NCBI GenBank assembly: GCA_012845835.1
Contig: JABAKD010000026.1
Coordinates: 8,378,058 to 8,442,057 of the forward strand
Length of the DNA stretch: 64,000 nucleotides
Reading direction: 5' to 3'
Origin: Undaria pinnatifida
Taxonomy: Eukaryota > Sar > Phaeophyceae > Laminariales > Alariaceae
Below the pieces are notes generated by a model. The model was not told the origin of the DNA and did not search any database. It saw nothing but the letters and a program-made list of their open reading frames with translations. Position 1 is the first letter of the stretch, and every line of letters starts with the position of its first letter. Position numbers and translations under genes: made by a program. Positions 10,685 through 22,000 of this stretch are shown here, piece after piece.

Positions 10685-11314
10685 GAAAAAATGACTACGT
10701 CAAGTATTTGGAAAAATACGAGACAACTCCTTCCCCCCTCACGTTCGAAAGAAAAGGGGTGGGTGGCCGTGAGAAACTGCGGGAACAGCTGACAATGTGC
10801 CTGCCGCTCTCCGTGAAATCTACCCTTGATTACATCGAGCTATCTGGTCTGCTGGCGTCCTGCACTTTTGACAAAGCGTGACTCTCTTATTTTTGACGCT
10901 AAGCGAACTCTGCAGACTCTACCCGTGAAGCTGACTACTGCTGTGCGTATGACTGATACGGGTACCAGATAGCCAACACCTAACATATTCATGGACGCCA
11001 TACGGGACAGCAGTACCAGGTACTAGCATCTCCAGATGATTCCCGTTTTGACAAAACACATGAAGTCAGCATCTCACAACAAACCATGGGTTGCGCTTTT
11101 TGTGGTTTTATGTTTTTTGTTGTATCCTAGAATCGCCTCACAATCCCGGCCTTTTAGATTGTTTTTTCCCATATACTATACGTACGCTGAAACAACAGCA
11201 GTGTACCGTTACGTGCTTGTTGACGCCGGGCTAATGAGTGTTGAGTGTTCCCGTACGAACCCGTTATGATAATCAAAAAATATTATCAACACCACTTGCT
11301 ATGTATCATATATA
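10685..11314. other. Non-coding, nothing recognised
   Basis: Holds the tail of the split 27 bp repeat (to about 10720) and otherwise AT-rich DNA without recognisable features. Confidence 0.4.
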
Positions 11315-11400
11315 CACGCGCGATGGGAGTGTCACACACAGCTTGCATAGATGAGTTTCGACAAAATGTTCGATCACACAGCTGGAGTGTATTTTAATAT
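11315..11400 (-). repeat. Copy of a dispersed repeat, inverted relative to 12622-12716
   Basis: Read on the - strand it gives the same 85-95 bp as 12622-12716 (+): ACACTCCAGCTGTG, GATCGAA, TTTTGTCGAAACTCATC, GCAAGCTGTGTGTGACACTC, then CGCGCGT. Related pieces occur near 17055, 31570-31630, 45610-45690 and 46675-46745. Confidence 0.75.
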
Positions 11401-11742
11401 ACACCTGGCATATTAATTTATAGAGTACTGTACTGGGTTTGAAACGAATCTCGAAGATTTCTCATCCTATCGTCGCCACTCTCACCAAATTGATCCAAAC
11501 ATAGCAAGGCCACTGTAATTGGTATTTGGGGAATCGCATATACGAGTACTTCGGCGGCTAGAATCGCCTTACAAAGTGTGCATCGAGCAACGTACCAAGT
11601 GTAAAATAGGCACACATTCCTTAATTTTTTTGGGTGGTGTTTAGAAAACACCAGTTGGATTACCGGTCACGACGACGAGACGAGACCAAGATTGTATCAC
11701 ACGTTCGTAGCTCACTGAGATGAGATGAGATCCGAAGATGGC

Positions 11743-14700
11743 TTAGTCTTTCTTGGGGGTGGCGGCCTTCTTAGCAGCAGGCTTTTTCTTGGGAGCAGCC
11801 TTCTTCTTGGGGGTGGTGGCCTTCTTAGCGGCGGGCTTCTTGGTCACGGTCTTCTTCTTAGCTGCCTTCTTTGGGGTAGAGGACTTCTTAGCAGCAGGCT
11901 TCTTGGGGGTGGAGGCTTTCTTGGCGGCGGGCTTCTTCTTGACGACCTTCTTCACCACCTTCTTGGCGGGCTTCTTTTTCTTTACGACCTTTTTCACCAC
12001 CTTTTTGACCACCTTCTTTTTCGGGGGGGGCTTCTTCGCCTCGGCGCTGAGCTTGTACGAGCTCTTCACCTGTCAATAAATTTCAAGTTTCAATGTAAAG
12101 AATTCAGCTTGTGCTCTATTAGCAGCTACCAGGTATTGGGTACGCAGATGTAATAATTCACCATGACAGAACTACAGTACGTTGACGGTTGCTCAGGAGT
12201 CCGAAGTACCACACAGCGCTTCGGCTAGTCCATATCTCGACCACACGTACTAAAAGAGCGGTTTCCGTCAGCTGACCAGGAACGTGACTCATCGTTCGCG
12301 AAGCCGAGTCAGCGCGGTGCGAAATTGTTGTCAGAGTTCAACAAAATTGTTCATCGATGCATATCTGGTACAAACCTGAACCTGGTAATAACAAGACATA
12401 AAAATAAAGTCATCAGCTGCGTGCACTTCCAATATCTCCCAAGGTCTGCCCGATTACAATGGACAAATATTAATAGTAGTACAGTAGTAGGTCATACCGT
12501 AGATTTGAATGCAAACCCATCGGTAATACGAGTACCGGAAAATGAGCAATCGTGAGAACCGCAAAAAAAAAAGCTGTTGCGGGTGGATCGATATCATCCA
12601 CTTTGTGCGAATACAGTACACATATTAAAAAAATAAAAATACACTCCAGCTGTGAGATCGAATGTTTTGTCGAAACTCATCTTTGCAAGCTGTGTGTGAC
12701 ACTCCGATCGCGCGTATTACGGGTTGTGTGTCCTCATTAAGGATGTAGGTCGGCGACTCCCCTTGCAACTACAGTGTAGCTATCACGGTCAACAGGGTGA
12801 TGTTAGGCAGTCTGTGCGCGGAAACTATAAAACCCGTTTATGAGGGGGACAAAATCTGACAGCTGTGGAAGGAAATGCATCAGTTTATCAAGTGAATCCT
12901 GTAAGTCAAATGTCCGGCGAGGGGAGGGCGGAGTTTTCAAGGACGTGGGGGGCTGATTTTGATCAAAAGGGGGGCGGGAGGGGGAGGGGGGGAGGGGGTG
13001 GAAGGGGACGGGTGGGGCAGGTCACTTTGTGCGTGGAAACTATTAATGTTTCTTGTGGGGGAGGGGGGGGAAATGTGGCGGGGGGGGGGCGGGGGCGAGG
13101 GCTTTAGGTCGCATAGATGAAAGGGTTTGATATATATGAGGTTTCCAGCTAATGTACAGAAGCGTTTCTAGGGTTGTTGCCAAACCTTCAAGGACTGCAT
13201 TTGTTTCGATAATCTTCTAGGGATTTTCGAACCCTTCGCAAAGCGGAATCGTTAACACCCATCCCCGACTGTTTTTGTAGCTTCCGCGCATTCTTGTGAC
13301 CACGCACAATTTTACGATACACGACAACAGATAGTACGAGCAATCCCAGAATTAATGATAAGACGCCACGACATGGTATCCAAAACACAAATTGGTCGTA
13401 TATTCCGGCACAGCAGCAGTAGCGCGGCGATGACAATCTCATCATTCATGATCGGGCACACTAATAATACTAATAGTTCAGCTTCGTCATCTTTGGTCTT
13501 GGGTGTTTTTACTTCGAGTCGAGCATCGGCCGAACACACAACTGGCGTGTACTACAGAGCTACAGAGTAGCAGTCTGCTGGGTTTACAGTATATATGTAC
13601 CAGGTGCGTACTGCTTCTACCGTCAATCTCACTAGAGGTTCCACACCCAGCTACCTTCTGGACAAGCCGTGGTCACTTCCCTCCGGCACATGCCTTCACT
13701 TTTATCGCGCATAGGGTTCAGCATCCCCCCACTTCTCAGCGTTTTCAATGCTCGTCGACTTGCATCAAGTTTCGCCAGCTTACGCTCTCGCGCTTTCGGC
13801 CTGTCGAATTCTTACCTGGTAGTCCCTTACGAGATTCGAACCTACGACCTCGACCTCAATAGTTACGCGGGTTCTTACCTTTTTTTTTTTTCTTTCTTTT
13901 CATCCTCCGGCGGATGGGGAAAAATAAAGCTTTAGCTCACCACACTTCCACGTATTTTCATACGCGTTGTGTGTCGATTTAACTCAGTTGCTTTCGCAAC
14001 CCAACGCTAGCTGGCGCACCCTTCGGGTCCCATTGCAGGTATAGCGTAAGCTGTACCTATCAGTGGTCTTCGTTACAACCCCGGCAGCGCAAGCTGCCGT
14101 GGTATACGGGTGCGTGTGTATGTCGACCCGGCCTGTCCCCTGAGGGTTCTTTGCGGGTTCTTACTATTGGACCACTGGGACCGCCGGCATACTGCAGAAC
14201 GCTGTACGGCATAACGAGATGAGCAGGTGTGCACAGACTCTTCCTACACGTTGTACGAGATACTGCTGCTGTACAGCAACACGAGATGAAGGTTGCGGGC
14301 TGAGCCTCCGAATAGTGAAGAGAGGAAAAAAAACGTTACTGGTTTATGATACGAACGAACTCCAACAGGCCGACGAAAAAGGGTGGTGGCCACGTGGCCC
14401 GGAACAAGAAAGCAGCTGCCAAAAAGGATACCTGTGGTAGAAGTACTGCTGTAAAAATAGTGACAGACCACCCTTGACCGTCAAAATGAGAGGGTATGCA
14501 GCAGGACGAAACCGCAACCAGATGGGTACCTCAATCGGCAGAAACACAAGAGAGGTAAGCTATCTGCATGGCGACACAGGGTTCTTTGCTTTGCTTTACC
14601 TTGATGAACTTGCCCGCCTCGGTTCCCTTCTTGAGGGCGCTGCGCATCTGATGCGGGGTGAAGTTAAGGGTGGGGTGGCTGGAAGTGATGTGCTTCTTGA

Positions 14701-15002
14701 TCGCCTGGATGCTGGAGCCGTTGCGCTCCTTCAGGGCCTTGATGGCCTCGAACACCATCTGCCATGGTTCAGAGATGAGACATGGGGGTAGGGCACAGCA
14801 CGGCGAATATCTGCTTCATGCCTTGCGACGACTACCCGGAAACAAACGAGAAACCGAGCGCACGTTGAGAACAACTTTACTCGTACTCGGGCATACCCTC
14901 TGGTACACGTTTGAATGCAAAATAAACGAAAAAACTTGCACAAAACACAACGACACCCGGCATTTTAACATCCAAAATACGCACATCATTGTAGGTCGGC
15001 AT
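11743..15002 (-). CDS. Linker histone H1, three exons
   Basis: H1 binds linker DNA at the nucleosome dyad and compacts chromatin. Exons: 15002-14985 (six codons), 14758-14600 and 12069-11743; introns are 226 and 2530 bp. Joins are in phase, with donors GTGCGT and GTAAAG and acceptors GGCAG and GACAG. The product is 167 residues. Residues 7-59 form the winged-helix H15 domain (MVFEAIKALKERNGSSIQAI, then SALKKGTEAGKFIKVK). Residues 60-167 are a Lys/Pro/Ala-rich tail with PKKP, KKAAKK and VVKK repeats, classic for H1. The start ATG follows an open 5' leader and gives MPTYND before the domain. A TATA-like TATAAAT lies about 120 bp upstream on the - strand. The second intron carries nested retroposons and a dispersed repeat. 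It is divergent from H3. Confidence 0.9.
12622..12716 (+). repeat. Dispersed repeat copy in H1 intron 2
   Basis: This is the inverted partner of 11315-11400. Together the two copies bracket the last exon of H1. See the other entry for shared motifs. Confidence 0.75.
12940..13100. repeat. G-rich tracts in H1 intron 2
   Basis: Runs of (G3-9)A and GGGGGAGG cover most of the segment on the + strand, giving C-rich pyrimidine tracts in the H1 transcript. They lie about 900 bp upstream of the acceptor. Confidence 0.6.
13640..14205 (-). mobile_element. tRNA-derived SINE, interrupted by a second retroposon
   Basis: Read on the - strand, a Pol III A-box-like TCCCAGTGGTCCAATAG (near 14190-14165) continues across the insertion into AAGAACCCGCGTAACT. 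A B box GGTTCGAATC follows (about 13840). After it comes a body with GACGAGCATTGAAAACGCTG and a terminal GAAGGCATGTGCC (13690). Related copies are at 57840-58075 (head and body), 18005-18130 (body) and 36395-36470 (head). The ends are approximate. Confidence 0.6.
13879..14152 (-). mobile_element. Poly(A) retroposon nested inside the SINE, with 12 bp target duplication
   Basis: The + strand starts with a T-rich tract (13879-13900), so on the - strand the element ends in poly(A). A 12 bp direct repeat GCGGGTTCTTAC flanks it exactly at 13867-13878 and 14153-14164. The 274 bp body has no coding capacity. Its last 50 bp (CATCCTCCGGCGGATGGGGA, then TAAAGCTTTAGCTCACCACA) recur at 49325-49377. A poly(A) tail, variable target duplication and a conserved 3' end are signs of LINE-driven retroposition. 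Confidence 0.85.
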
Positions 15003-15799
<797 letters not shown>

Positions 15800-15839
15800 G
15801 TATGCTCTCTGCATCCTTTGCCTCGTGGATCTGATCGCA

Positions 15840-15858
15840 GGAGACCACTGTCGTCTCC
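15840..15858 (+). terminator. Possible histone 3'-end stem-loop of H3
   Basis: GGAGAC (15840-15845) pairs with GTCTCC (15853-15858) around a 7-base loop, 41 bp after the H3 stop. The stem length fits the histone mRNA hairpin, but the loop is longer than the usual four bases and the canonical sequence is not present. Confidence 0.35.
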
Positions 15859-15859
15859 C

Positions 15860-18800
15860 GGTCTTCGAAAAACAACCTGGTGTTTACTCAACACCACCCT
15901 TTCTCATGAAGAAACACGTTATTTTTATGCCGTTGTTGCCAGGTGGACTTGGTTATTCTGACATTTGAAAGGTCGTATCAAACGATCGACCTTGCTTGGT
16001 GCCTCGAGCGCTGTGTCAGCAGCACACAACTGTACTTGTAAACTGTACTTGTTCGTTCTCGCGTCGTAACCCTGCAGTCGACGAAGCTAAGCGGCTCCGT
16101 TGCTCCTGCACAGAGGCCTTAGCCCGCTTTTCGTACTCCGCGCACATGGTGTAGAATGCTGGTCTTCAGTGCCTCGCACTACTTACGATGCTGGATACAA
16201 TCACAGCAGTTTTCTTTTTTTTCCGGTGTTGCTTTAGAATTTTGTTTTTTTCAAAGTTTCGAACTTCGTGTTGACTTCTGTACGCTCGGGTAAGAAGGTC
16301 GTTTGCTATTAATAGCTTGAAATGTAAGGCATCTGAAGTTCGCACTATATTTCGGTCAGGGTACCTGATACCCTCTGGTACGTTCTTTTTTATCGGCTGC
16401 AAGTGGACCAGGGAGCAGTCACGTACGAGTAGCTCCAACTGATCCGCCCTTTCCTAGCTCGGTAGACCTCCCTGACTGCTCATCTTGGTGTAGTTTGTAA
16501 CTTGTTCGAAGGTTGGCGTGCCATGCATACATGAACTTGAACGGCGGAAATTCTCTCCCCTCGCGAATAATGCCGCTCGCAATTCAAGTCAAAGCAATAT
16601 GGGGTGGATTTTTGGTATCATAAAACTTAAACCTCCTTCACCAGTGGAAGAGGGTGACATAGCCAGTTTTATTTTGAACGGTCCCGGGCTGAGCTGTCTC
16701 TGAGAGCAAAACTCGTTTCGACCAATGACAGGCGTACAATTTCAGATTTTAGGCTTCTTCCAAAACCAAACGAGGGCGAAAAAAGAAACGATTGCGCCGC
16801 ATTTTGCACGACCCAGTTGGAGGTATAGGGCCCTGCACCAAGGCATGCTTTATAAGTAGAATTTTGCGCGCTAAAAATTGAAGATCTGACCTGAAAAAAT
16901 ACCTATTAATAGCAGAACATAACAAAAAACTTGATTCTGCACTAAATTTTTACGCACAAAGTTCAAATGTACATGCCGTTTTTGAGAGATAAACCCCGAC
17001 ATTCTATGAAAATATTTCAAGGACGTCAGCCGTGAGTTCGACGGATTTTGGGTCAATACTCATCTTTGCAAGCTGCGTTGTTGGTACTTGTAAGTTCTAT
17101 ATCTACACTAGATGTGGGTGAGTTATTTCATAATGGGAGGGGTCATATTGTTACTTTGCATGCGTGTTCTATGTTATATGCCCATCCCTAGGCCTGACCT
17201 CCTGGGGTTTTGTTTTTTGGTTTTTTCGTCGAAAAATTTGATCTAGTAAGAAGGTGGTTCAAGTTTTCGAAAAAAAAAAAACTTGAGAAAAATCGGACAA
17301 ATGAAGTATAATAAATTTATAAAATGAAAAAAAAATGACAGGTGAGATTTTCGCAACGGCACATAGAAGACGTATTTCGCATCTGAATCGAAACAACGGC
17401 GTGTAAATTTGCCAAGGAATAAATTTCACTCGTTTTAAGTTGAACCAGCCTGTAGCGCTGTTTTTTTCATATTTTCTTAAGTTTTGATTAACGAAATCTT
17501 TCCTTGACAGGAGGAGTGGTGGTACCTGTACCTATCCACCCTGCGGGATCCGGGCAAGGACACGCGACGAAAACAAATAAAGAAAAAATGACAATTTCGT
17601 AGGGTTACCACTCTCACTGTTGGTCAGTACTCATGACATCCAAATTTGCCAACTCGCGCGTCCGAACTTTCGGAGACACAACAAGAAGACTCAGAAAAAA
17701 ATAACGACGCGCCTAATAATAGCGAAGAAAAAAACACCAGCCGGGATCGGAAACCCAACTACTCAGCGCAAAAACGTCAGCAGGGTAACAGACAGCAGCA
17801 GCAGTCTAGCGTTGCACTACGGTTAATAATCGTGTTTTGAAACAAAAAATGCCAGAGTGACGGAAACTACCAACTACCACATACATGTAACAATGATGGT
17901 AGCTGCACCAGGTAGGTTTATTCCAGCTGGCTTATTCAAGGGCGAACCACGCGTTTTATTTTTCATGGTCACTATTCACTTTTCAGTTCAACCCGTGGGA
18001 AGGTTTGAGGTTTTACCCTCAGCGGCCTTCCTTTCAACTCATCAAATTTATCGCGCACACGGTTCATTCAGCTTTCGCACTGCTCGTCGAGCTTCATCGA
18101 AGTACGCTGAGTCACGCTGGCGCGCTTTCAGCGTCAAAGAAAAAGGCGCAGAAAGCGCATACACACGTGTACATTTGTTTTCTAACCCGGCGGGGATCAA
18201 AGCCAGCCCTCATGCCCTGCAGGGGTGACACGAATCTTACATATATCATATTAAGCTACTTCTAACAACAAAATTTTGTTTGTTGCTATGAATAGCAGCT
18301 GTACAGCGTAATTATATGCGTATACTGTTGTTGCCGTGACAACACAATGCCTTCGTGGGGACCGCACCTATCTGGCGTCATCGTCTACCTTTCCTTTGCT
18401 CCTATACACTCCAACTGCCCACACATACACATGTGGTGCGATTTGCCGGCCGACACAGATGCTAAAAATCATAATTTACCTATGTTATAATACTATTAAT
18501 AGATACTTCGTCTAGATTAAACACCAGTGTATGTCGTACAAATAATTCATTGGCCGAAACGCGTGACAAAAAAGTCAGTCAAAAACCTACATGATGAAGC
18601 GCTGCTACTCTATCTACAGAATATTTGCCACATGTGCTACAGTGCAGCAGCATCTACAGCATGCTGCAACAGATACAGAGCTACGAGTATCAAAAGCAGA
18701 GGGCACTTAAAACTACTGTAGTTTTGCACTACAAATTAACAACCACATGATACTAACATCATTACAGCTTCGAATGCCTAAAAAAACACGTACTATTAAT

Positions 18801-19027
18801 ATTAATCAGGAAAGCATGACTTCTATCACAAGCAACACAAACCGAAAAAAGCAGATCAGACGACCATTATTCCTATCGGCAGCAAAACATCTTCTCGGCA
18901 TCGAGCATGAAGACTGACAAAACAACTACCCGTACAACAAAGCGTTCCGACAAAAAAAACTGCACAGTGAGCGTGGCACCATGGTTTCGACAACAATGCA
19001 CACACCGACCGTGGCGGCCGACAACCA
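15860..19027. other. Intergenic DNA with SINE fragment
   Basis: There is no exon-like frame. A body fragment of the tRNA-derived SINE lies at about 18005-18130 (TTTATCGCGCACACGG, CTCGTCGAGCTTCATCGAAG). CTCATCTTTGCAAGCTGCG near 17056 is a scrap of the dispersed repeat seen at 12622. Poly-A and poly-T tracts are common at 17210-17340. Confidence 0.45.
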
Positions 19028-22000
19028 TCACGCGCGCGTGGCCCAGCCCGAAACCACCGTCCCGCCAGATCCATCACCTTGCAGGGGAGGAGCGTACTGA
19101 GCGCACTCCTTCAGAACACAAGCTCGCGCATCATCAAGGCCATAAGTATGGCCACCATCATCACCACCACCATCGTGATCATCATCAAGCTTTGCTTTCT
19201 CGTTAGTGCTACGCTGAGACCACGGGGTCCCACCCGCACCCGACCCGGCGGCCCAAGACGTCGCGGGACTTGGGGTGCGCGCTGAGGCACGGTCGCTGTC
19301 GCTCACCCCCTGGCAATGCTCCCACCTTGCGCTCGACCGTCCGCGCCCAAAAGGTTGCGGCGGGAACAGCAGGCGCTGCGCGGGGACGTCACCCTCCCTG
19401 GCCTTGCCAAAGTTATGTACGGGCAACCTATCCCCCCCTCTAACCAGGCTTCGCCGGAGTGTTTCGTTATGCCCTTCCAACCTATCCACCTCGTTCCGGA
19501 TCTGCCGCAGGTGTTCCTCTTGAGCAGGGGTCAAAAAAGCCCTCGCCACACCCTGCCTTCCTTCGCTCTCCCTCTCTTTCCCCCGAACAGCCACCGCTGA
19601 AGCCCATCCGCTCTCCCCCGCCACACCGGCCGCTGAGCCCCATTCAGCCTGTTGGTGTTGCTGCTGCCTGCATTCTTCTAAGGCCGATAATGCGTCTTCC
19701 AGACGCCTTTCGGCGTCTGCCCTAGCCTTCGTCTGGGTCGCTTCCCTCCGCCGCGCCTCCCGGGCGCAGACCTCCTTTGCGCGCGCCGCAAACGTAGCTC
19801 GTCGCAAACCATCCCCTCGCCTGCGGCACGCACTAGCTAGCGCCTCCGCTCCCGTGACAAGCTTGTCCAAACACGGATCCGATGTGGGGTTCCACGGTAA
19901 CAGTGACGGGGCCAGCGCAGGAGGAGCACCATCTCCGGAAAGATCGTCGTTGGCCCTGCACTCGTCTTGCAGGCAGCGGGAAATGGTGCGCCACGCTTGC
20001 TCTGCCCCAGCCAAGGCCCTCCGAAGGGCTTCCTCCGCAGCTTGGGCGCGCTTGTCCATATCACGGGCCTCCTCACGCATAAAACGCCCTCCTGCTCCTC
20101 CTTCTCCTCCGTTCTTCTCCGAGTCGGCTTGAGACAAACGAAGGGAACGCTGATCGGCAGCCGCGGTAGCGGCAGCAGCAGTAGCAGCAGCCGCAGTAGC
20201 GGCGGTGGCGGTAGCGGTGGCCTTGGCAGCAGCAGCGACAGCCCTCTCCTCCGCAGTTTTCGCGTCCTGCAACGCCGCACAAAGGCGATCCAGCTCCAGC
20301 TTCCCCTCGGATGCCTTTCCGCGCAGCACCAAAAGCTCCTCTCGCAATTCAGCAGCGACGGAACCCGAGCGTCGCGCCGCATTCGCCGCGGCCAGTGCGC
20401 CACGCAGCGCACCACCGCCGCCACCACCAAGCCCAGCTCCTTTGGCACCATCCGCATGAACAAAATCAGCCGTAGCGTGGATAACAGCTTCTAGCTCCGC
20501 TTCCCGCGCTGCAAGGGAGCACCGCAAGGCCTCAAGCTGCCCCGTGCGTGCCGCGACATCCTCCGCCCGGTCCGAGCTTAGCCTCGCCGCCCGCCCCGAG
20601 CCTTCCACCAGCTCGTCGCGCGCCGCGGTCACAGCTCTCAGGGAGGCCGTCAGAGCATCCACTCGCTCTTGCCACTCCGCCTCCGCCACCTTGACCGCTG
20701 CCGCTACCCGACTTCTGCCGTCCGACAGCAGCTGCAAGCGCTGCTCTTCAGCCGCGGTCGCCGCGCGCTGCTTCACGAACTGCAGCTCCGCTCGAACAGA
20801 CTGCAGCTCTGCGCTGCGCGTGCTGGCCCTCCTTCGCTCCGCGGATGCCTCAGCTGAGGCAACTCCTGCTTCGCTCTGGGACGCCGCAAGGTCCCTTTCC
20901 GCGTCGCGACAACGCTTCTTGAGATTGTTGGCTTCCTCGCGGACATCTCGCAGCTGCGTTTCGCGCTCTTCGATCCGGCGCTTGAAGGTTTGCAGTTCCC
21001 AGTGAAGGTCGTCGATCTGTCGCCGTGAGCGTTGCTGCTCGACTTGCGCCTGAAGAGGTTCGGCCTGGGCGGATGTACAATGCGAAAAGTACACGCAGTC
21101 GGAGGGGGCTTGGTTTATATGCCACAGCCGCGGATATATGCGGTTGTTGAATCAGTGTTGATATGCGATGGATGAATAAGCTCCCAACAGCCACACTAGT
21201 CTGTGAGCTAGGCACTGCAACGCACTCTGTGACATTACGTATGTAACCGTAACTTATTGTTGGGCTATTCGGTGAAACTTTATCTCGAACACGGAACAGC
21301 GGTGCTTGGGGCGGGACGAGGGGATCCAAGCGTGGTTCAAAGCGCTACACCGACCACCCGCATGTAGTCAATCGTTCCGGGAATGTGGTGCGACTGAAAT
21401 GACCTGGGACATCTGCTCTAGTTTATTCGATAGAAAACAACAAAAAAGTCTGCCACACATAACGCCCTCGTCAACACTGTGCCTAATGCCGCGACATGCA
21501 CATAGGGGCAGCTGAACACCACAGTATGTGGCAGCACCATAAAGGTATGTCTTTGATGCCCATGACGAACGCGTGCTACTATATGGGTAACACGTTTTGG
21601 CCAAAGTATTTACATCTGAGTGATGGTATGATACCCGTCAGCCATCAACTAGTCACCCATTGCCCTTGGAAGTTTTTTTCGTGCTTTACCAGGCACTATA
21701 TTCTTGTTCAGTCTCCAAGTATCTAGGCCACATAAATTCTGCGTCGGGGTAAGAATACATATTTTCCTTGACATATCGTTTTGGGGTGAGGTTGTCACTA
21801 TTATTCCTATTAATATCATTGTTGCCCTCCGACAATGTAGCGTAGATGCCGTTCCGATGTAAATCGAATATCCTTCCGCAAGGCGGTAGATTGTAGAGCT
21901 CCTCGCGGTCCTCAAGCCAGAGACAAGTCAGGTGCACCTGTACCGTTAGTAGTATTGGTATAGCCTATTAATGGCATACGCTCACGCTCAATCTTGGCAG

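Noticed and set aside
19837-20494. Arg- and Ser-rich frames on both strands
   Set aside because: They overlap the last exon of the PDZ/coiled-coil gene in other frames; Ala-rich codons give open shadows.
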